Positions 49,838 to 60,668 of a stretch of DNA of 64,000 nt are shown here, piece by piece. The stretch spans positions 3,100,001-3,164,000 of the forward strand of contig NZ_CP119546.1 of NCBI RefSeq assembly GCF_029277985.1, written 5' to 3'. Position 1 is the stretch's first letter, and each line of letters starts with the position of its first letter. The stretch comes from Providencia stuartii (GTDB lineage Bacteria; Pseudomonadota; Gammaproteobacteria; Enterobacterales; Enterobacteriaceae). The notes beneath the pieces are model-generated. The model saw only the letters and a list, made by a program, of their open reading frames with translations. It did not search any database and was not told the origin of the DNA. Both the position numbers and the translations under genes were made by a program.

Positions 49838-51592
49838 ATGACCCAAACCTTTATCCCAGGCAAAGACGCCGCCCTTGAAGTGTCTATTGACGCTTTTCAA
49901 ACTAAATTGAAAAAACTAGGCTTTGATATTGAAGAAGCCTCATGGCTAAATCCTGTGCCTAACGTTTGGTCAGTCCATATTCGCGACAAAGAGTGTCCGC
50001 TATGCTTTACCAACGGTAAAGGCGCCAGCAAAAAAGCCGCTCTTGCTTCAGCCCTTGGCGAATACTTCGAACGTTTATCCACTAACTACTTCTTTGCCGA
50101 TTTTTATTTAGGCAAGTCTATTGCTGAAGGCGATTTTGTTCATTATCCAAATGAAAAATGGTTCCCACTCACCGATGATGATAGTTTGCCAGAAGGTATT
50201 TTAGATGCTCGCTTACGCCGATTTTATGATCCTGATGGTGCATTAGCAGGCAGTCAATTAATTGATTTGCAGTCAGGAAATGAAGAGCGAGGTATCTGTG
50301 CGCTACCTTTTACTCGCCAATCTGATAATCAAACCGTTTATATTCCAATGAATATTGTTGGTAACCTGTATGTGTCTAATGGCATGTCGGCAGGTAACAC
50401 GGCAAATGAAGCACGTGTGCAAGGATTATCTGAAGTCTTTGAGCGTTTTGTGAAAAATCGTATTATTGCAGAAAGTATCAGCCTACCTGCAATCCCGACA
50501 GACGTTATGGCTCGCTACCCAAATGTTGTTGAAGCCGTTGAAACCTTAGAAAAAGAAGGCTTCCCAATCTTCTGTTATGACGCGTCTCTCGGCGGTCAAT
50601 TTCCTGTGATCTGTGTTGTGCTATTTAATCCTCAAAATGGCACCTGTTTTGCTTCTTTTGGTGCGCATCCTGATTTTGGTGTTGCCTTAGAGCGTACAGT
50701 CACCGAACTGCTACAAGGCCGTGGCCTCAAAGATCTTGATGTGTTTAACGCGCCAACATTTGACGATGAAGAGGTGGCTGAACACACAAACTTAGAAACC
50801 CACTTCATTGACTCAAGTGGACTTATTAGCTGGGATCTGTTTAAAGATGAAGCCGATTACCCATTTGTTGATTGGAGTTTCAAAGGCACCACTCAAGAAG
50901 AGTTCGCCACATTGATGGGGATCTTTAATCAATTAGATGCGGAAGTGTATATCGCCGATTACCACCATTTAGGCGTCTATGCATGCCGTATTCTTGTGCC
51001 TGGTATGTCTGATATTTATCCCGTAGAAGATCTGCATATTGCCAACAATGCAATGGGCGCACATTTACGCGATACCATTATTAACCTGCCTGATAGTCAA
51101 TGGGAAAAACAAGATTACCTCAATCTTATTGAGCAGCTTGACGATGAAGGCCTAGATGATTTTACTCGTGTACGTGAATTATTGGGTCTTGCCGTAGGCA
51201 AAGATAATGGCTGGAGTCACTTACGTATTGGCGAATTAAAGTCTATGTTAGCCTTAGCCGGTGGCGACCTTGAGCAAGCGCTCGCTTGGGTTGAGTGGAC
51301 ACAAGACTTTAACAGCTCCGTATTTACAGCTGAACGAGCGAATTATTACCGCTGTTTACACACCTTGCTGTTATTAAATCAAGAAGAGCAGCGTGATAAG
51401 TCACAATACTACACTGCATTTGTTCGCATGTATGGTCAAAAAACTGTCGACGCCGCTTCCGCCGCTCTTTCAGGTGAATCATGCTTTTATGGTTTGTGGT
51501 CTATCGATGATGAATTAACGGCATTACCAGCACACCAAGCGTTACTTGCAGCCTATGAAAAACTGCAAAAAGCTAAACGTGAAAATGCCTAA
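49838..51592 (+). CDS. ycaO: YcaO protein, ribosomal protein S12 methylthiolation accessory factor
   Basis: YcaO-domain ATP-dependent protein; in E. coli it raises beta-methylthiolation of ribosomal protein S12 by RimO, though its exact reaction there is not settled. The start ATG 49838 gives MTQTFIPGKDAALEVSIDAF; a TTG two codons earlier is rejected. At 584 residues it matches E. coli YcaO. The ATP-binding YcaO core includes GKGASKKAALASALGEYFER, NGMSAGNTANEARVQGLSEVFERFVK and ERTVTELLQGRG. The C-terminal 150 residues form a helical repeat-like domain (RIGELKSMLALAGGDLEQALAW). It precedes focA-pflB-pflA as in E. coli. A hairpin (51617-51640) follows it. Confidence 0.95.
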   Translation: MTQTFIPGKDAALEVSIDAFQTKLKKLGFDIEEASWLNPVPNVWSVHIRDKECPLCFTNGKGASKKAALASALGEYFERLSTNYFFADFYLGKSIAEGDFVHYPNEKWFPLTDDDSLPEGILDARLRRFYDPDGALAGSQLIDLQSGNEERGICALPFTRQSDNQTVYIPMNIVGNLYVSNGMSAGNTANEARVQGLSEVFERFVKNRIIAESISLPAIPTDVMARYPNVVEAVETLEKEGFPIFCYDASLGGQFPVICVVLFNPQNGTCFASFGAHPDFGVALERTVTELLQGRGLKDLDVFNAPTFDDEEVAEHTNLETHFIDSSGLISWDLFKDEADYPFVDWSFKGTTQEEFATLMGIFNQLDAEVYIADYHHLGVYACRILVPGMSDIYPVEDLHIANNAMGAHLRDTIINLPDSQWEKQDYLNLIEQLDDEGLDDFTRVRELLGLAVGKDNGWSHLRIGELKSMLALAGGDLEQALAWVEWTQDFNSSVFTAERANYYRCLHTLLLLNQEEQRDKSQYYTAFVRMYGQKTVDAASAALSGESCFYGLWSIDDELTALPAHQALLAAYEKLQKAKRENA

Positions 51593-51616
51593 TCCCATTC
51601 TCGATCATCTTTTTAA

Positions 51617-51642
51617 GATAATGGCCTTTAGGCCATTATCTT
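51617..51642 (+). terminator. Hairpin terminator after ycaO
   Basis: GATAATGGCCT (51617-51627) pairs with AGGCCATTATC (51630-51640), giving a long stem with a four-base effective loop, 25 bases after the ycaO stop. Only two T follow, so termination may be partial. Confidence 0.65.
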
Positions 51643-51776
51643 CACATAAACTAAATTAATTAAAAACACGTCTAAATTTGCAATATTTAGATAACAAATA
51701 GGCCCGTTTTTTTACTTGTATTTTGGGTTAAACGGTAAAACATAAAAATTTTTAGTAAATTTTAAAATTTATTTAA

Positions 51777-51790
51777 TTTATATAAATCAA
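51777..51790. promoter_or_regulatory. FNR-like site, distal
   Basis: TTTAT-ATAA-ATCAA matches the FNR consensus TTGAT-N4-ATCAA at nine of ten defined positions. It lies about 145 bases upstream of focA. Confidence 0.4.
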
Positions 51791-51850
51791 GAAGATAAAT
51801 CAAAAATTAACTATTTTTCAACAATTTAAGTCGATTTCTTACGACAGTTC

Positions 51851-51864
51851 ATGATCCATATCAA
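51851..51864 (+). promoter_or_regulatory. FNR site of the focA-pfl promoter
   Basis: ATGAT-CCAT-ATCAA matches the FNR consensus at nine of ten positions and is nearly the same as the site at the E. coli focA P6 promoter as I remember it. TGTTAT (51872-51877) is placed as the -10 box, so the site would be centred near -41, the usual position for FNR activation. A second TATAAT lies at 51903-51908. Oxygen-dependent control is inferred. Confidence 0.65.
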
Positions 51865-51935
51865 ATTTCTCTGTTATGCCGTTTGTTACTATGATTGCGT
51901 GCTATAATTAATCAACTTTGTAAGAGAGTGTTAGT

Positions 51936-52793
51936 ATGAAAGCTGACAACCCTTTTAATCTTTTGCCTCCTGCTGTAATGGCTCAAGTTGCAGATGACTC
52001 TGGTGTCTACAAAGCCAACAAACATCCTGCAATTACATACTTGTCAGCATTCACTGCCGGTATCTTTATCTCAATCGCATTTGTTTTTTATATTACTGCG
52101 ACCACTGGCGCACAAGCAGCTCCCTTCGGCTTTACCAAACTCATTGGTGGTGTCTGCTTCTCTCTTGGATTAATGCTCGTTGTCATATGCGGTGCAGATT
52201 TGTTTACTTCCACTGTATTGACCATTGTTTCCAAAGCAACAGGGCGAATCACTTGGGGACAAATGTTTCTAAACTGGTTCAACGTGTATATTGGCAACCT
52301 GATTGGCGCACTGTTCTTTGTCGCGTTGATTTGGTTCGCTGGGCAATATACTGCGGCAAATGGTCAGTGGGGACTTAATGTCTTACAAACTGCCGATCAT
52401 AAACTGCACCATACATTTATTGAGGCTGTTTGTTTAGGTATTTTAGCTAACTTAATGGTTTGTTTAGCTGTTTGGATGAGTTATTCAGGTCGTAGCCTAG
52501 CCGATAAATTATTGGTTCTTGTGCTCCCTGTCGCCATGTTCGTCGCTAGCGGCTTTGAACATAGCATCGCAAACATGTTTATGATCCCGCTAGGCATCAT
52601 GATCAAAGAGTTTGCCCCTATTGAATTCTGGACACAGATTGGTGTTTCACCAGAACACTTTTCACAGTTAACTGTTAGTCATTTTATTACAGACAACCTT
52701 ATACCAGTCACTATCGGTAACATTATTGGCGGCGCACTTTTAGTCGGCCTAATTTATTGGTTCATGCATTTACGTGGTGGCCAAAAACATTAA
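51936..52793 (+). CDS. focA: Formate channel FocA
   Basis: Pentameric inner-membrane channel that exports formate made by pyruvate formate-lyase and re-imports it at low pH. The 285 residues equal E. coli FocA. Six membrane helices are visible; the FNT-family signature regions are FGFTKLIGGVCFSLGLMLVVICGADLF-type sequence (residues about 64-90), NWFNVYIGNLIGALF and VASGFEHSIANMFMIPLG, the last with the pore-gating histidine. GAGAGTG precedes the ATG. It is the first gene of focA-pflB under FNR-like sites. Confidence 0.97.
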   Translation: MKADNPFNLLPPAVMAQVADDSGVYKANKHPAITYLSAFTAGIFISIAFVFYITATTGAQAAPFGFTKLIGGVCFSLGLMLVVICGADLFTSTVLTIVSKATGRITWGQMFLNWFNVYIGNLIGALFFVALIWFAGQYTAANGQWGLNVLQTADHKLHHTFIEAVCLGILANLMVCLAVWMSYSGRSLADKLLVLVLPVAMFVASGFEHSIANMFMIPLGIMIKEFAPIEFWTQIGVSPEHFSQLTVSHFITDNLIPVTIGNIIGGALLVGLIYWFMHLRGGQKH

Positions 52794-52863
52794 TAGCCAC
52801 TGACACTCACGAAAAGATTTATTAAGATCCTTAAAAGATCCATTGTTAAAAGGTAAAAGTATC

Positions 52864-55146
52864 ATGTCAGAATTAAATGAAAAATTCGCTTTAGCATGGC
52901 AAGGTTTTAACCAAGGTAACTGGCAGGATAACGTCGATGTACGTGACTTCATCCAGAAAAACTATACTCCATATGAAGGTGACGAATCTTTCTTAGCAGG
53001 CTCTACCCCAGCAACTGATACGCTGTGGGACAAAGTCATGGAAGGAATCAAAATCGAGAACCGTACGCATGCGCCCGTTGATTTTGACACTGATGTTGCA
53101 TCAACGATTACTTCCCATGATGCGGGTTATATCGCCAAAGATTTAGAACAAATCGTTGGTCTACAAACTGATGCACCTCTAAAACGTGGACTCATTCCAT
53201 TCGGTGGGATCAAAATGGTTGAAGGTTCATGTAAAGCCTATGATCGTACTTTAGATCCTAGCCTGAAAAAAATCTTCACTGAATACCGTAAAACTCATAA
53301 CCAAGGTGTTTTCGATGTCTATACACCAGACATCCTAAAATGCCGTAAATCAGGTATCTTAACCGGTTTACCTGATGCTTATGGTCGTGGTCGTATCATC
53401 GGTGACTACCGTCGTGTAGCTCTGTATGGTATTGATTACTTAATGAAAGATAAGTTTAATCAGTTTGGTTCACTGCAAGAAAGATTAGAAAAAGGTGAAG
53501 ACTTGCAGATGACCATCCAACTGCGTGAAGAAATTGCTGAGCAACACCGCGCATTGGGTCAAATCAAAGAGATGGCTGCAAAATATGGCTATGACATCTC
53601 TGGTCCTGCAACTAACGCAAAAGAAGCCGTTCAGTGGACTTATTTCGCTTACTTAGCGGCTGTGAAATCGCAAAACGGCGCAGCAATGTCATTTGGTCGT
53701 GTTTCAACCTTCTTAGACGTCTATATTCAGCGTGACCTTGAAGCAGGTAAACTGACTGAACAAGAAGCGCAAGAGCTAATCGACCACTTAGTCATGAAAC
53801 TGCGTATGGTACGTTTCCTACGTACGCCTGAGTATGATGAACTGTTCTCTGGTGACCCAATCTGGGCAACAGAATCACTAGCAGGTATGGGTCTTGACGG
53901 CCGTACGCTGGTGACTAAAAACACATTCCGTTTCCTGAACACGCTGTATACCATGGGCCCATCTCCAGAGCCTAACATGACTATCCTGTGGTCAGAGCAA
54001 CTGCCGATTAGCTTCAAAAAATTCGCGGCAAAAGTGTCTATCGATACTTCATCTGTTCAGTATGAGAACGATGACCTAATGCGCCCTGACTTCAACAATG
54101 ACGACTATGCTATCGCATGTTGCGTAAGCCCAATGATCGTTGGTAAACAAATGCAGTTCTTCGGTGCTCGCGCTAACTTAGCGAAAACCATGCTATACAC
54201 GATCAACGGTGGTGTAGACGAAAAACTGAAAATGCAAGTTGGTCCTAAACATGCACCAATCATGGATGAAGTCCTTGACTTCGATACTGTGATGGATCGC
54301 ATGGATCACTTCATGGACTGGTTGGCAACTCAATATGTCACTGCGCTGAACATCATCCACTATATGCATGACAAATACAGCTATGAAGCTGCATTGATGG
54401 CACTGCATGATCGTGATGTCTACCGTACAATGGCTTGTGGTATCGCGGGTCTCTCTGTTGCAGCTGACTCACTGTCTGCTATCAAATACGCCAAAGTTAA
54501 ACCAATTCGTGATGAAGACGGTATTGCTATTGACTTTGAAATTGAAGGTGAATACCCACAATTCGGTAACAACGACTCACGTGTCGATGATATCGCTTGC
54601 GACTTAGTTGAACGTTTCATGAAGAAAATTCAGAAACTGCCTACTTATCGTAATGCAGTACCAACTCAGTCAATCCTAACCATCACGTCTAACGTGGTTT
54701 ATGGTAAGAAAACAGGTAACACCCCAGATGGTCGTCGTGCAGGCGCTCCATTCGGACCAGGTGCGAACCCAATGCACGGTCGTGACCAAAAAGGTGCGGT
54801 TGCTTCACTGACTTCCGTTGCTAAACTGCCATTTGCTTACGCGAAAGATGGTATTTCTTATACCTTCTCTATCGTACCAAATGCGTTAGGTAAAGATGAT
54901 GAAGTACGTAAGGCTAACCTAGCCGGTTTGATGGATGGTTACTTCCACCATGAAGCGTCTATCGAAGGCGGTCAGCACCTGAACGTTAACGTGATGAACC
55001 GTGAAATGTTGTTGGATGCGATGGAAAACCCAGAGAAGTATCCTCAGTTAACCATCCGTGTTTCTGGTTATGCAGTGCGTTTTAACTCACTGACTAAAGA
55101 GCAACAACAAGACGTTATTACTCGTACTTTCACCAGTTCAATGTAA
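52864..55146 (+). CDS. pflB: Formate C-acetyltransferase (pyruvate formate-lyase)
   Basis: Glycyl-radical enzyme that splits pyruvate with coenzyme A into acetyl-CoA and formate under anaerobic conditions. The start at 52864 gives [15 protein letters not shown] and 760 residues, as in E. coli, with AAAGG upstream; a TTG seven codons earlier is rejected. The active-site cysteine pair is C419-C420 (counting Met) in [13 protein letters not shown], and the radical glycine is G735 in RVSGYAVRF. It follows focA by 70 bases, and a strong terminator ends the unit before pflA. Confidence 0.98.
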   Translation: MSELNEKFALAWQGFNQGNWQDNVDVRDFIQKNYTPYEGDESFLAGSTPATDTLWDKVMEGIKIENRTHAPVDFDTDVASTITSHDAGYIAKDLEQIVGLQTDAPLKRGLIPFGGIKMVEGSCKAYDRTLDPSLKKIFTEYRKTHNQGVFDVYTPDILKCRKSGILTGLPDAYGRGRIIGDYRRVALYGIDYLMKDKFNQFGSLQERLEKGEDLQMTIQLREEIAEQHRALGQIKEMAAKYGYDISGPATNAKEAVQWTYFAYLAAVKSQNGAAMSFGRVSTFLDVYIQRDLEAGKLTEQEAQELIDHLVMKLRMVRFLRTPEYDELFSGDPIWATESLAGMGLDGRTLVTKNTFRFLNTLYTMGPSPEPNMTILWSEQLPISFKKFAAKVSIDTSSVQYENDDLMRPDFNNDDYAIACCVSPMIVGKQMQFFGARANLAKTMLYTINGGVDEKLKMQVGPKHAPIMDEVLDFDTVMDRMDHFMDWLATQYVTALNIIHYMHDKYSYEAALMALHDRDVYRTMACGIAGLSVAADSLSAIKYAKVKPIRDEDGIAIDFEIEGEYPQFGNNDSRVDDIACDLVERFMKKIQKLPTYRNAVPTQSILTITSNVVYGKKTGNTPDGRRAGAPFGPGANPMHGRDQKGAVASLTSVAKLPFAYAKDGISYTFSIVPNALGKDDEVRKANLAGLMDGYFHHEASIEGGQHLNVNVMNREMLLDAMENPEKYPQLTIRVSGYAVRFNSLTKEQQQDVITRTFTSSM

Positions 55147-55176
55147 TAATGAGCATCATAAATTAATAAAATAACT

Positions 55177-55204
55177 AAAAAGCCCCAACCATGGGGCTTT
55201 TTTA
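55177..55204 (+). terminator. Terminator of focA-pflB
   Basis: AAAGCCCC (55179-55186) pairs with GGGGCTTT (55193-55200) across a 6-base loop and continues into TTT, about 32 bases after the pflB stop. Confidence 0.9.
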
Positions 55205-55299
55205 GAACTAAACCCGAATATTTTAAGCTATTGGTCACTGAAAGTTGTTTTCACATAATAAATAACCAATAAATCTACAGTTCAAATTATTAATGATGA

Positions 55300-55376
55300 A
55301 TACCTTAAATAATTCGAGTTGTAAGTAAGCGGCCACTCAATAGCCTTACTCTCCGCCGCTTGAAGTATGACGGGTC
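55300..55376 (+). repeat. Short ERIC-like element upstream of pflA
   Basis: A 77-bp element whose left end ATACC...AATAATTCGAGTTG and right end GCCGCTTGAAGTATGACGGGT are imperfect inverted copies and match ERIC ends. The ERIC interior is missing; instead AGTAAGCGGC and GCCTTACT form a short inner stem. It ends eight bases before the GGAG of pflA. I read it as an internally deleted or related miniature element. Confidence 0.6.
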
Positions 55377-55395
55377 TTTTTTTGGAGTTCCTGCT

Positions 55396-56190
55396 ATGTC
55401 GACAACAACCAATACGATTCCAACCACAGATATCAGTACCACTTCACCGCCTGCAACTCTCGGGCGTATCCACTCCTTTGAGTCTTGTGGGACCGTTGAT
55501 GGGCCTGGAATACGCTTTATTGTCTTCTTTCAAGGTTGTTTAATGCGTTGTTTATACTGCCACAACCGTGATACTTGGGACACTCATACTGGCAAAATGG
55601 TCACTGTCGAAGAGTTAATGAAAGAAGCTGTGACATATCGCCATTTTATGAATGCGAGTGGTGGCGGTGTAACGGCATCCGGTGGTGAAGCGATTTTACA
55701 AGCAGAGTTCGTTCGTGACTGGTTCCGTGCATGTAAAACACAAAATATCCATACCTGCCTTGATACTAACGGTTTTGTTCGTCGCTATGATCCCGTTATC
55801 GATGAGCTTATGGATGCCACTGATTTAGTCATGCTGGATTTAAAACAGCTTAATGATGAGATACACCAAACTTTAGTCGGCGTCTCTAATCATCGTACAC
55901 TTGAATTCGCGCGTTATCTTGCCAAACGTAACCAAAAAACATGGGTACGTTATGTGGTTGTTCCAGGATGGAGTGATGATGACCATTCCGTACATCTCTT
56001 AGGTGAATTCACCAAGGATATGAAAAATATCGAGAAAATCGAATTACTTCCTTACCACGAACTGGGTAAACACAAGTGGGAAACCATGGGGGAAGAATAT
56101 AAACTCGATGGTGTAAAACCACCTTCAAAAGAGAGCATGGAACGCGTGAAAAGTATCCTAGAAAGCTACGGCCACAAGGTAATGTATTGA
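55396..56190 (+). CDS. pflA: Pyruvate formate-lyase activating enzyme
   Basis: Radical SAM enzyme that abstracts hydrogen from the PflB glycine to activate it, using electrons from flavodoxin. The iron-sulfur motif CLMRCLYC is intact, followed by HNRDTWD and the SAM-binding [15 protein letters not shown]. The start is ATG 55396 with GGAG eight bases before it; a TTG at 55360 inside the repeat is rejected. The protein has 264 residues against 246 in E. coli: a Thr/Ser/Pro-rich tail of about 20 residues ([20 protein letters not shown]) precedes the conserved [17 protein letters not shown]. The pflB terminator and the ERIC-like element before it suggest some independent transcription. Confidence 0.96.
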   Translation: MSTTTNTIPTTDISTTSPPATLGRIHSFESCGTVDGPGIRFIVFFQGCLMRCLYCHNRDTWDTHTGKMVTVEELMKEAVTYRHFMNASGGGVTASGGEAILQAEFVRDWFRACKTQNIHTCLDTNGFVRRYDPVIDELMDATDLVMLDLKQLNDEIHQTLVGVSNHRTLEFARYLAKRNQKTWVRYVVVPGWSDDDHSVHLLGEFTKDMKNIEKIELLPYHELGKHKWETMGEEYKLDGVKPPSKESMERVKSILESYGHKVMY

Positions 56191-56196
56191 CAATAA

Positions 56197-56228
56197 TGGC
56201 TCTACCCTCGCGTAGAGCCACTCTTATT
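56197..56228 (+). terminator. Terminator of pflA
   Basis: TGGCTCTAC (56197-56205) pairs with GTAGAGCCA (56212-56220) with a 6-base loop, seven bases after the pflA stop; CTCTTATTTATTG follows. It also lies just beyond the stop of the convergent lysE-type gene. Confidence 0.65.
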
Positions 56229-56854
56229 TATTGTGTCTTGAGTAACATACCTATTGCAGCAGCAGCCATCATCAATGCCGTTCCTCTAAATATTATCCTT
56301 TGTGATCGTCTACTCGATAAGAACTGGCTCGCTTTCTTAGCTCCCAAAATAAATACCATTCCGACTAAAAGTAATATTGATAATGTAATCGGTATTAATA
56401 TTGTGCTCCAAATTGTTATGGTAATCTCATTCAAAGAAATCACTAAAGGTAATATCGCCATATAAAAAGCGATTGTTTTTGGATTACTTAAGGTGATCAT
56501 CAGCCCTGAAGCACCGATTATCGCGAATTGTTTTGTTGAGATAGAATCTGAAGTCTTTAATGGTTGAATATCCTGTCGCCATAATGAATATGCTAACCAT
56601 AATAAATACAAGGCGGCTCCCCAATAAATAACATTAAAAATAATAGCTAAATAATCTGCGACCAAAACCAAGCCAAATATCGCAAACGAAAGATAAAGAA
56701 TATCCCCCAATATTAATCCACTCAGTAGTGCGAAACCCATTACAACCCCTCCATTCAAGGTACGTGCGACGACGGCCGTCATTCCCGGTCCCGGAATAAT
56801 GGCAGCAATAGCCAACGCACTCCCATAAGAGAGTAACTGCGTGATGCTTATCAT
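56228..56854 (-). CDS. LysE/RhtB-family amino acid exporter
   Basis: A 208-residue inner-membrane exporter of the LysE/RhtB superfamily, which excretes amino acids or their derivatives. Six hydrophobic segments are visible, and the family signature IPGPGMTAVVARTLNGGVVMG is close to the N-terminus. The conserved second-half motif MITLSNPKTIAFYMAILP is also present. It lies 35 bases downstream of a DUF2000 gene on the same strand, and both are divergent from an Lrp-type regulator, the usual layout for regulated amino acid export. The substrate cannot be told from sequence. Confidence 0.9.
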   Translation of the reverse strand: MISITQLLSYGSALAIAAIIPGPGMTAVVARTLNGGVVMGFALLSGLILGDILYLSFAIFGLVLVADYLAIIFNVIYWGAALYLLWLAYSLWRQDIQPLKTSDSISTKQFAIIGASGLMITLSNPKTIAFYMAILPLVISLNEITITIWSTILIPITLSILLLVGMVFILGAKKASQFLSSRRSQRIIFRGTALMMAAAAIGMLLKTQ

Positions 56855-56889
56855 ATTATTAACCTATAGAAGAGTGGTGAGATAATCGC

Positions 56890-57312
56890 TTATTTAAATA
56901 ACGATAAATTTCCCGTTAATTTATTTATCTTATTTTTTTTACCCACTAAACCAATAGCCGCTAATTGAATATCTTGATCTAGAGTACTCATTAATCTGAG
57001 CTTATACTCATCATAATTTTTACAGGACTGAGCAATTAGACTAAAAGGTAATAAATAAACATCTTCAATGTCATAACACTCTTTTTGTATTTGTTTAATT
57101 CGATCAGCAGAACCTTTTAATATTGGTAATGATGCTAGAATGACGCCGGGATAATGAATATTATCTGCACTCGCCAAATCTTGCCCTATCAGTTGTTCAA
57201 TTTTATTCCCAATGCCAACACCGATAATACTTGCTGCATTCATAGCTAAGCCTAACGCTAAGTCTTGATTAATAATAATGGCACAACGATGAGTAGATAC
57301 ATCAAATTGCAT
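56890..57312 (-). CDS. DUF2000-like protein
   Basis: A 140-residue soluble protein that I place in the DUF2000 family with moderate confidence, from the N-terminal RCAIIINQDLALGLAMNAASIIGVGIG and the central NIHYPGVILASLPILKGS. No signal peptide or membrane segment is present. The fold of this family resembles peptidyl-tRNA hydrolase, but no enzyme activity is established. It is upstream of the LysE-type exporter and divergent from the Lrp-type regulator, so it may act on or sense the exported compound. Confidence 0.7.
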   Translation of the reverse strand: MQFDVSTHRCAIIINQDLALGLAMNAASIIGVGIGNKIEQLIGQDLASADNIHYPGVILASLPILKGSADRIKQIQKECYDIEDVYLLPFSLIAQSCKNYDEYKLRLMSTLDQDIQLAAIGLVGKKNKINKLTGNLSLFK

Positions 57313-57480
57313 ACTTGCCTCTTTAATTCATAATGGGAAGTGACTTCATACGACAAGGTGTAATACGCGATAATTATGGCATCAATAAATAGAAATTTGT
57401 TGTCTATCTTATCTATAGTAGAGTAATAAAAAGAAATAATTGACCGATGATTCGCCAAATTAAGCAAGGAAATTCCCATT
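57313..57480. promoter_or_regulatory. Divergent promoter region of the exporter pair and the Lrp-type gene
   Basis: This 168-base spacer must carry promoters in both directions and probably the binding sites of the Lrp-type protein. No clear palindrome was picked out. Confidence 0.5.
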
Positions 57481-57954
57481 ATGGCCATAGATAAGACAGA
57501 AATAAAAATTCTTCAGTTACTGCAAGATGATGCCCGCATCACCAATCAGGTATTAGCAGACAAAGTGGGTATGTCGGCCTCGCCATGCTGGCGACGAGTC
57601 CGTAAATTGGAAGAGGATGATGTTATTCAAGGCTATCGTGCTATTCTCAACCGTAAAAAAATTGGTTTAGGCGTGATGGTATTTGTCAGAGTAACAATCG
57701 ATAGTCATAGCGAAACAGAAGCCAAAAAGTTTGAGCAAGAAGTCAGTGAATTAGAAAATGTGGTTTCATGCTACAGTATTGGTGGTGATGCGGACTTCTT
57801 ATTACAAGTTGTCTCACATGATTTAGATTCCTATGCCGATTTTGCGATGTCAGTGATCCGCCGACTTCCGGGGATTAAGGAGATGCAAAGTATGTTCGTA
57901 CTTAAAGAAATTAAGCCATTAGTTTCTTATCCCGTAACAACAGTAAATAGTTAA
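57481..57954 (+). CDS. Lrp/AsnC-family transcriptional regulator
   Basis: A 157-residue regulator that senses an amino acid. The N-terminal helix-turn-helix is DKTEIKILQLLQDDARITNQ followed by LADKVGMSASPCWRRVRKLEEDDVI; the C-terminal RAM ligand-binding domain starts at LGVMVFVRVTIDSH and includes YSIGGDADFLLQVV. It is transcribed away from the DUF2000-lysE pair and very likely controls it. It is not Lrp itself, which in E. coli lies next to ftsK and is longer. The ATG at 57481 follows AAGGAA. Confidence 0.92.
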   Translation: MAIDKTEIKILQLLQDDARITNQVLADKVGMSASPCWRRVRKLEEDDVIQGYRAILNRKKIGLGVMVFVRVTIDSHSETEAKKFEQEVSELENVVSCYSIGGDADFLLQVVSHDLDSYADFAMSVIRRLPGIKEMQSMFVLKEIKPLVSYPVTTVNS

Positions 57955-58323
57955 CGAATATTATTACTGATAAATTTTTGTGAGTTGTAAAAACGGCTCA
58001 CTTTTATTTAGCTTATTCTTCCTCATGTTTAAAATATCCGTGTAGACCTTTTGTCATATTTTTAGCACTAATACTCAAAAAATGCATAAAAAAGGATAAA
58101 TATTTGTATAACCATCTAATAAAAACCCTATTCCCAACTCTTTACATTGAATTTTTCTTCCCAGAATAGTCTGCTTTGAATAAATTTTATTTAACTACAT
58201 AATCATGCACGGCACACGGTACTTGAATAACTCAAGTATATTTTTATTTGTTATTTAAATTTTGACCATATTTCCATTAAAAACATTACACTTTCATTAC
58301 ACATTACGGGTTATTTTTCTATC
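57955..58323. other. AT-rich spacer before the BPSS1780-like gene
   Basis: No gene is seen. A small hairpin ACTTGA-N5-TCAAGT (58221-58237) followed by ATATTTTTATTTG could be a terminator. The promoter of the next gene should lie after it. Confidence 0.45.
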
Positions 58324-59151
58324 ATGAATAACGAAAATTTCGATTCCCAAAATGCACCTGCATCTTCTGTAAACAAACAAACCCCTATGGATAATTCTGT
58401 ATTTCTCGCTGAGCCAAGAGCTGTTGATGCTGGCGAAGGAATTAATTGGATTAGCCAAGCATGGGCTATGGTTAAAGAAAAGTTAGGTATGTGGGTACTG
58501 ATTAATATTATTTTCTTTGCTTTTATCTTAGTTCTTTCAATGATCCCATTGGTGAATTTCTTTGTGACTTTCGTAAGCCCAATTCTTATTGGTGGTATCA
58601 TTGCTATCTGTGAAAAACAGCGTACAACAGGTGAAGTCGATATTGGTACCTTATTTGCTGGTTTCCAAACGAAATTTGGTGCTCTATTTGCTGTCGGCGC
58701 AATTAACTTTGCTGTGACACTCGTTGGTGGTTTTATTGCAACCATGATCGGGGGTACGGCATTAATGGCTGTTCTATTAGAAGCAGGTCAAGGTGGACAA
58801 ATTTCACCAGAAGCTATCTTTGCTTTAGGTGGTTCATTCTTCTATATCGCCATCATTATGGCCATCACTGGTATCGTCGCTGCCGCAATGACTTGGTTCG
58901 CTCCTGCTCTTATCATGAACCATAATTTCAAAGTAGGTGCAGCGATCTCTGCAAGCCTAAAAGCGGTCAGTAAAAATATCCTTCCAGGTATTCTATTCTT
59001 TATCGTGATTACCATCATTCTGTTTGTTTCCGCAATCCCATTCGGATTAGGTCTTTTAATCACGATGCCTATCATGTGTGTTTGTTATTACACTTCCTAC
59101 CGTAACCTATTCTTTGCACAAAATGATGATAAACAAAAATTAATTAACTAA
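58324..59151 (+). CDS. BPSS1780-like integral membrane protein of unknown function
   Basis: A 275-residue inner-membrane protein that resembles the BPSS1780 family of uncharacterised membrane proteins. A polar N-terminus of about 50 residues (rich in Asn, Ser, Gln, Pro) precedes about five or six hydrophobic segments, starting at MWVLINIIFFAFILVLSMIP. GINWISQAWAMVKEKLGMWV and the final CYYTSYRNLFF are typical of the family as I know it. No enzyme motif is seen. It stands alone between two terminators, so it is probably monocistronic. No function can be proposed from context. Confidence 0.75.
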   Translation: MNNENFDSQNAPASSVNKQTPMDNSVFLAEPRAVDAGEGINWISQAWAMVKEKLGMWVLINIIFFAFILVLSMIPLVNFFVTFVSPILIGGIIAICEKQRTTGEVDIGTLFAGFQTKFGALFAVGAINFAVTLVGGFIATMIGGTALMAVLLEAGQGGQISPEAIFALGGSFFYIAIIMAITGIVAAAMTWFAPALIMNHNFKVGAAISASLKAVSKNILPGILFFIVITIILFVSAIPFGLGLLITMPIMCVCYYTSYRNLFFAQNDDKQKLIN

Positions 59152-59181
59152 GTTTATCCTCTTTCGTTTTGACTGAAATTA

Positions 59182-59233
59182 GAGGCTACAAATCAAAACC
59201 ACCCACTCGGGTGGTTTTATATTTGAGCCTCTA
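59182..59233. terminator. Nested hairpin terminator after the BPSS1780-like gene
   Basis: AAAACCACCC and GGGTGGTTTT (59195-59218) form a strong inner hairpin across ACTC. An outer stem GAGGCT...AAAT with ATTT...AGCCTC (59182-59233) encloses it. Confidence 0.85.
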
Positions 59234-59261
59234 ATAGAATGCAAACGGGCAAATACCGTCA

Positions 59262-59296
59262 AAATAATAACGCCACTAAAAAGTGGCGTTATTATT
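59262..59296 (-). terminator. Terminator of serS
   Basis: AATAACGCCACT (59266-59277) pairs with AGTGGCGTTATT (59282-59293) across an AAAA loop; the minus strand then reads ATTTTGACGG. It lies 27 bases beyond the serS stop. Confidence 0.85.
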
Positions 59297-59319
59297 TCTA
59301 GTTAATTTAACTCAATCAA

Positions 59320-60666
<1,347 letters not shown>

Positions 60667-60668
60667 TT

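Noticed and set aside
58311..58745. 144-residue minus-strand frame over the BPSS1780-like gene
   Set aside because: It is antisense to a membrane protein with clear codon structure and a good terminator; no independent support.
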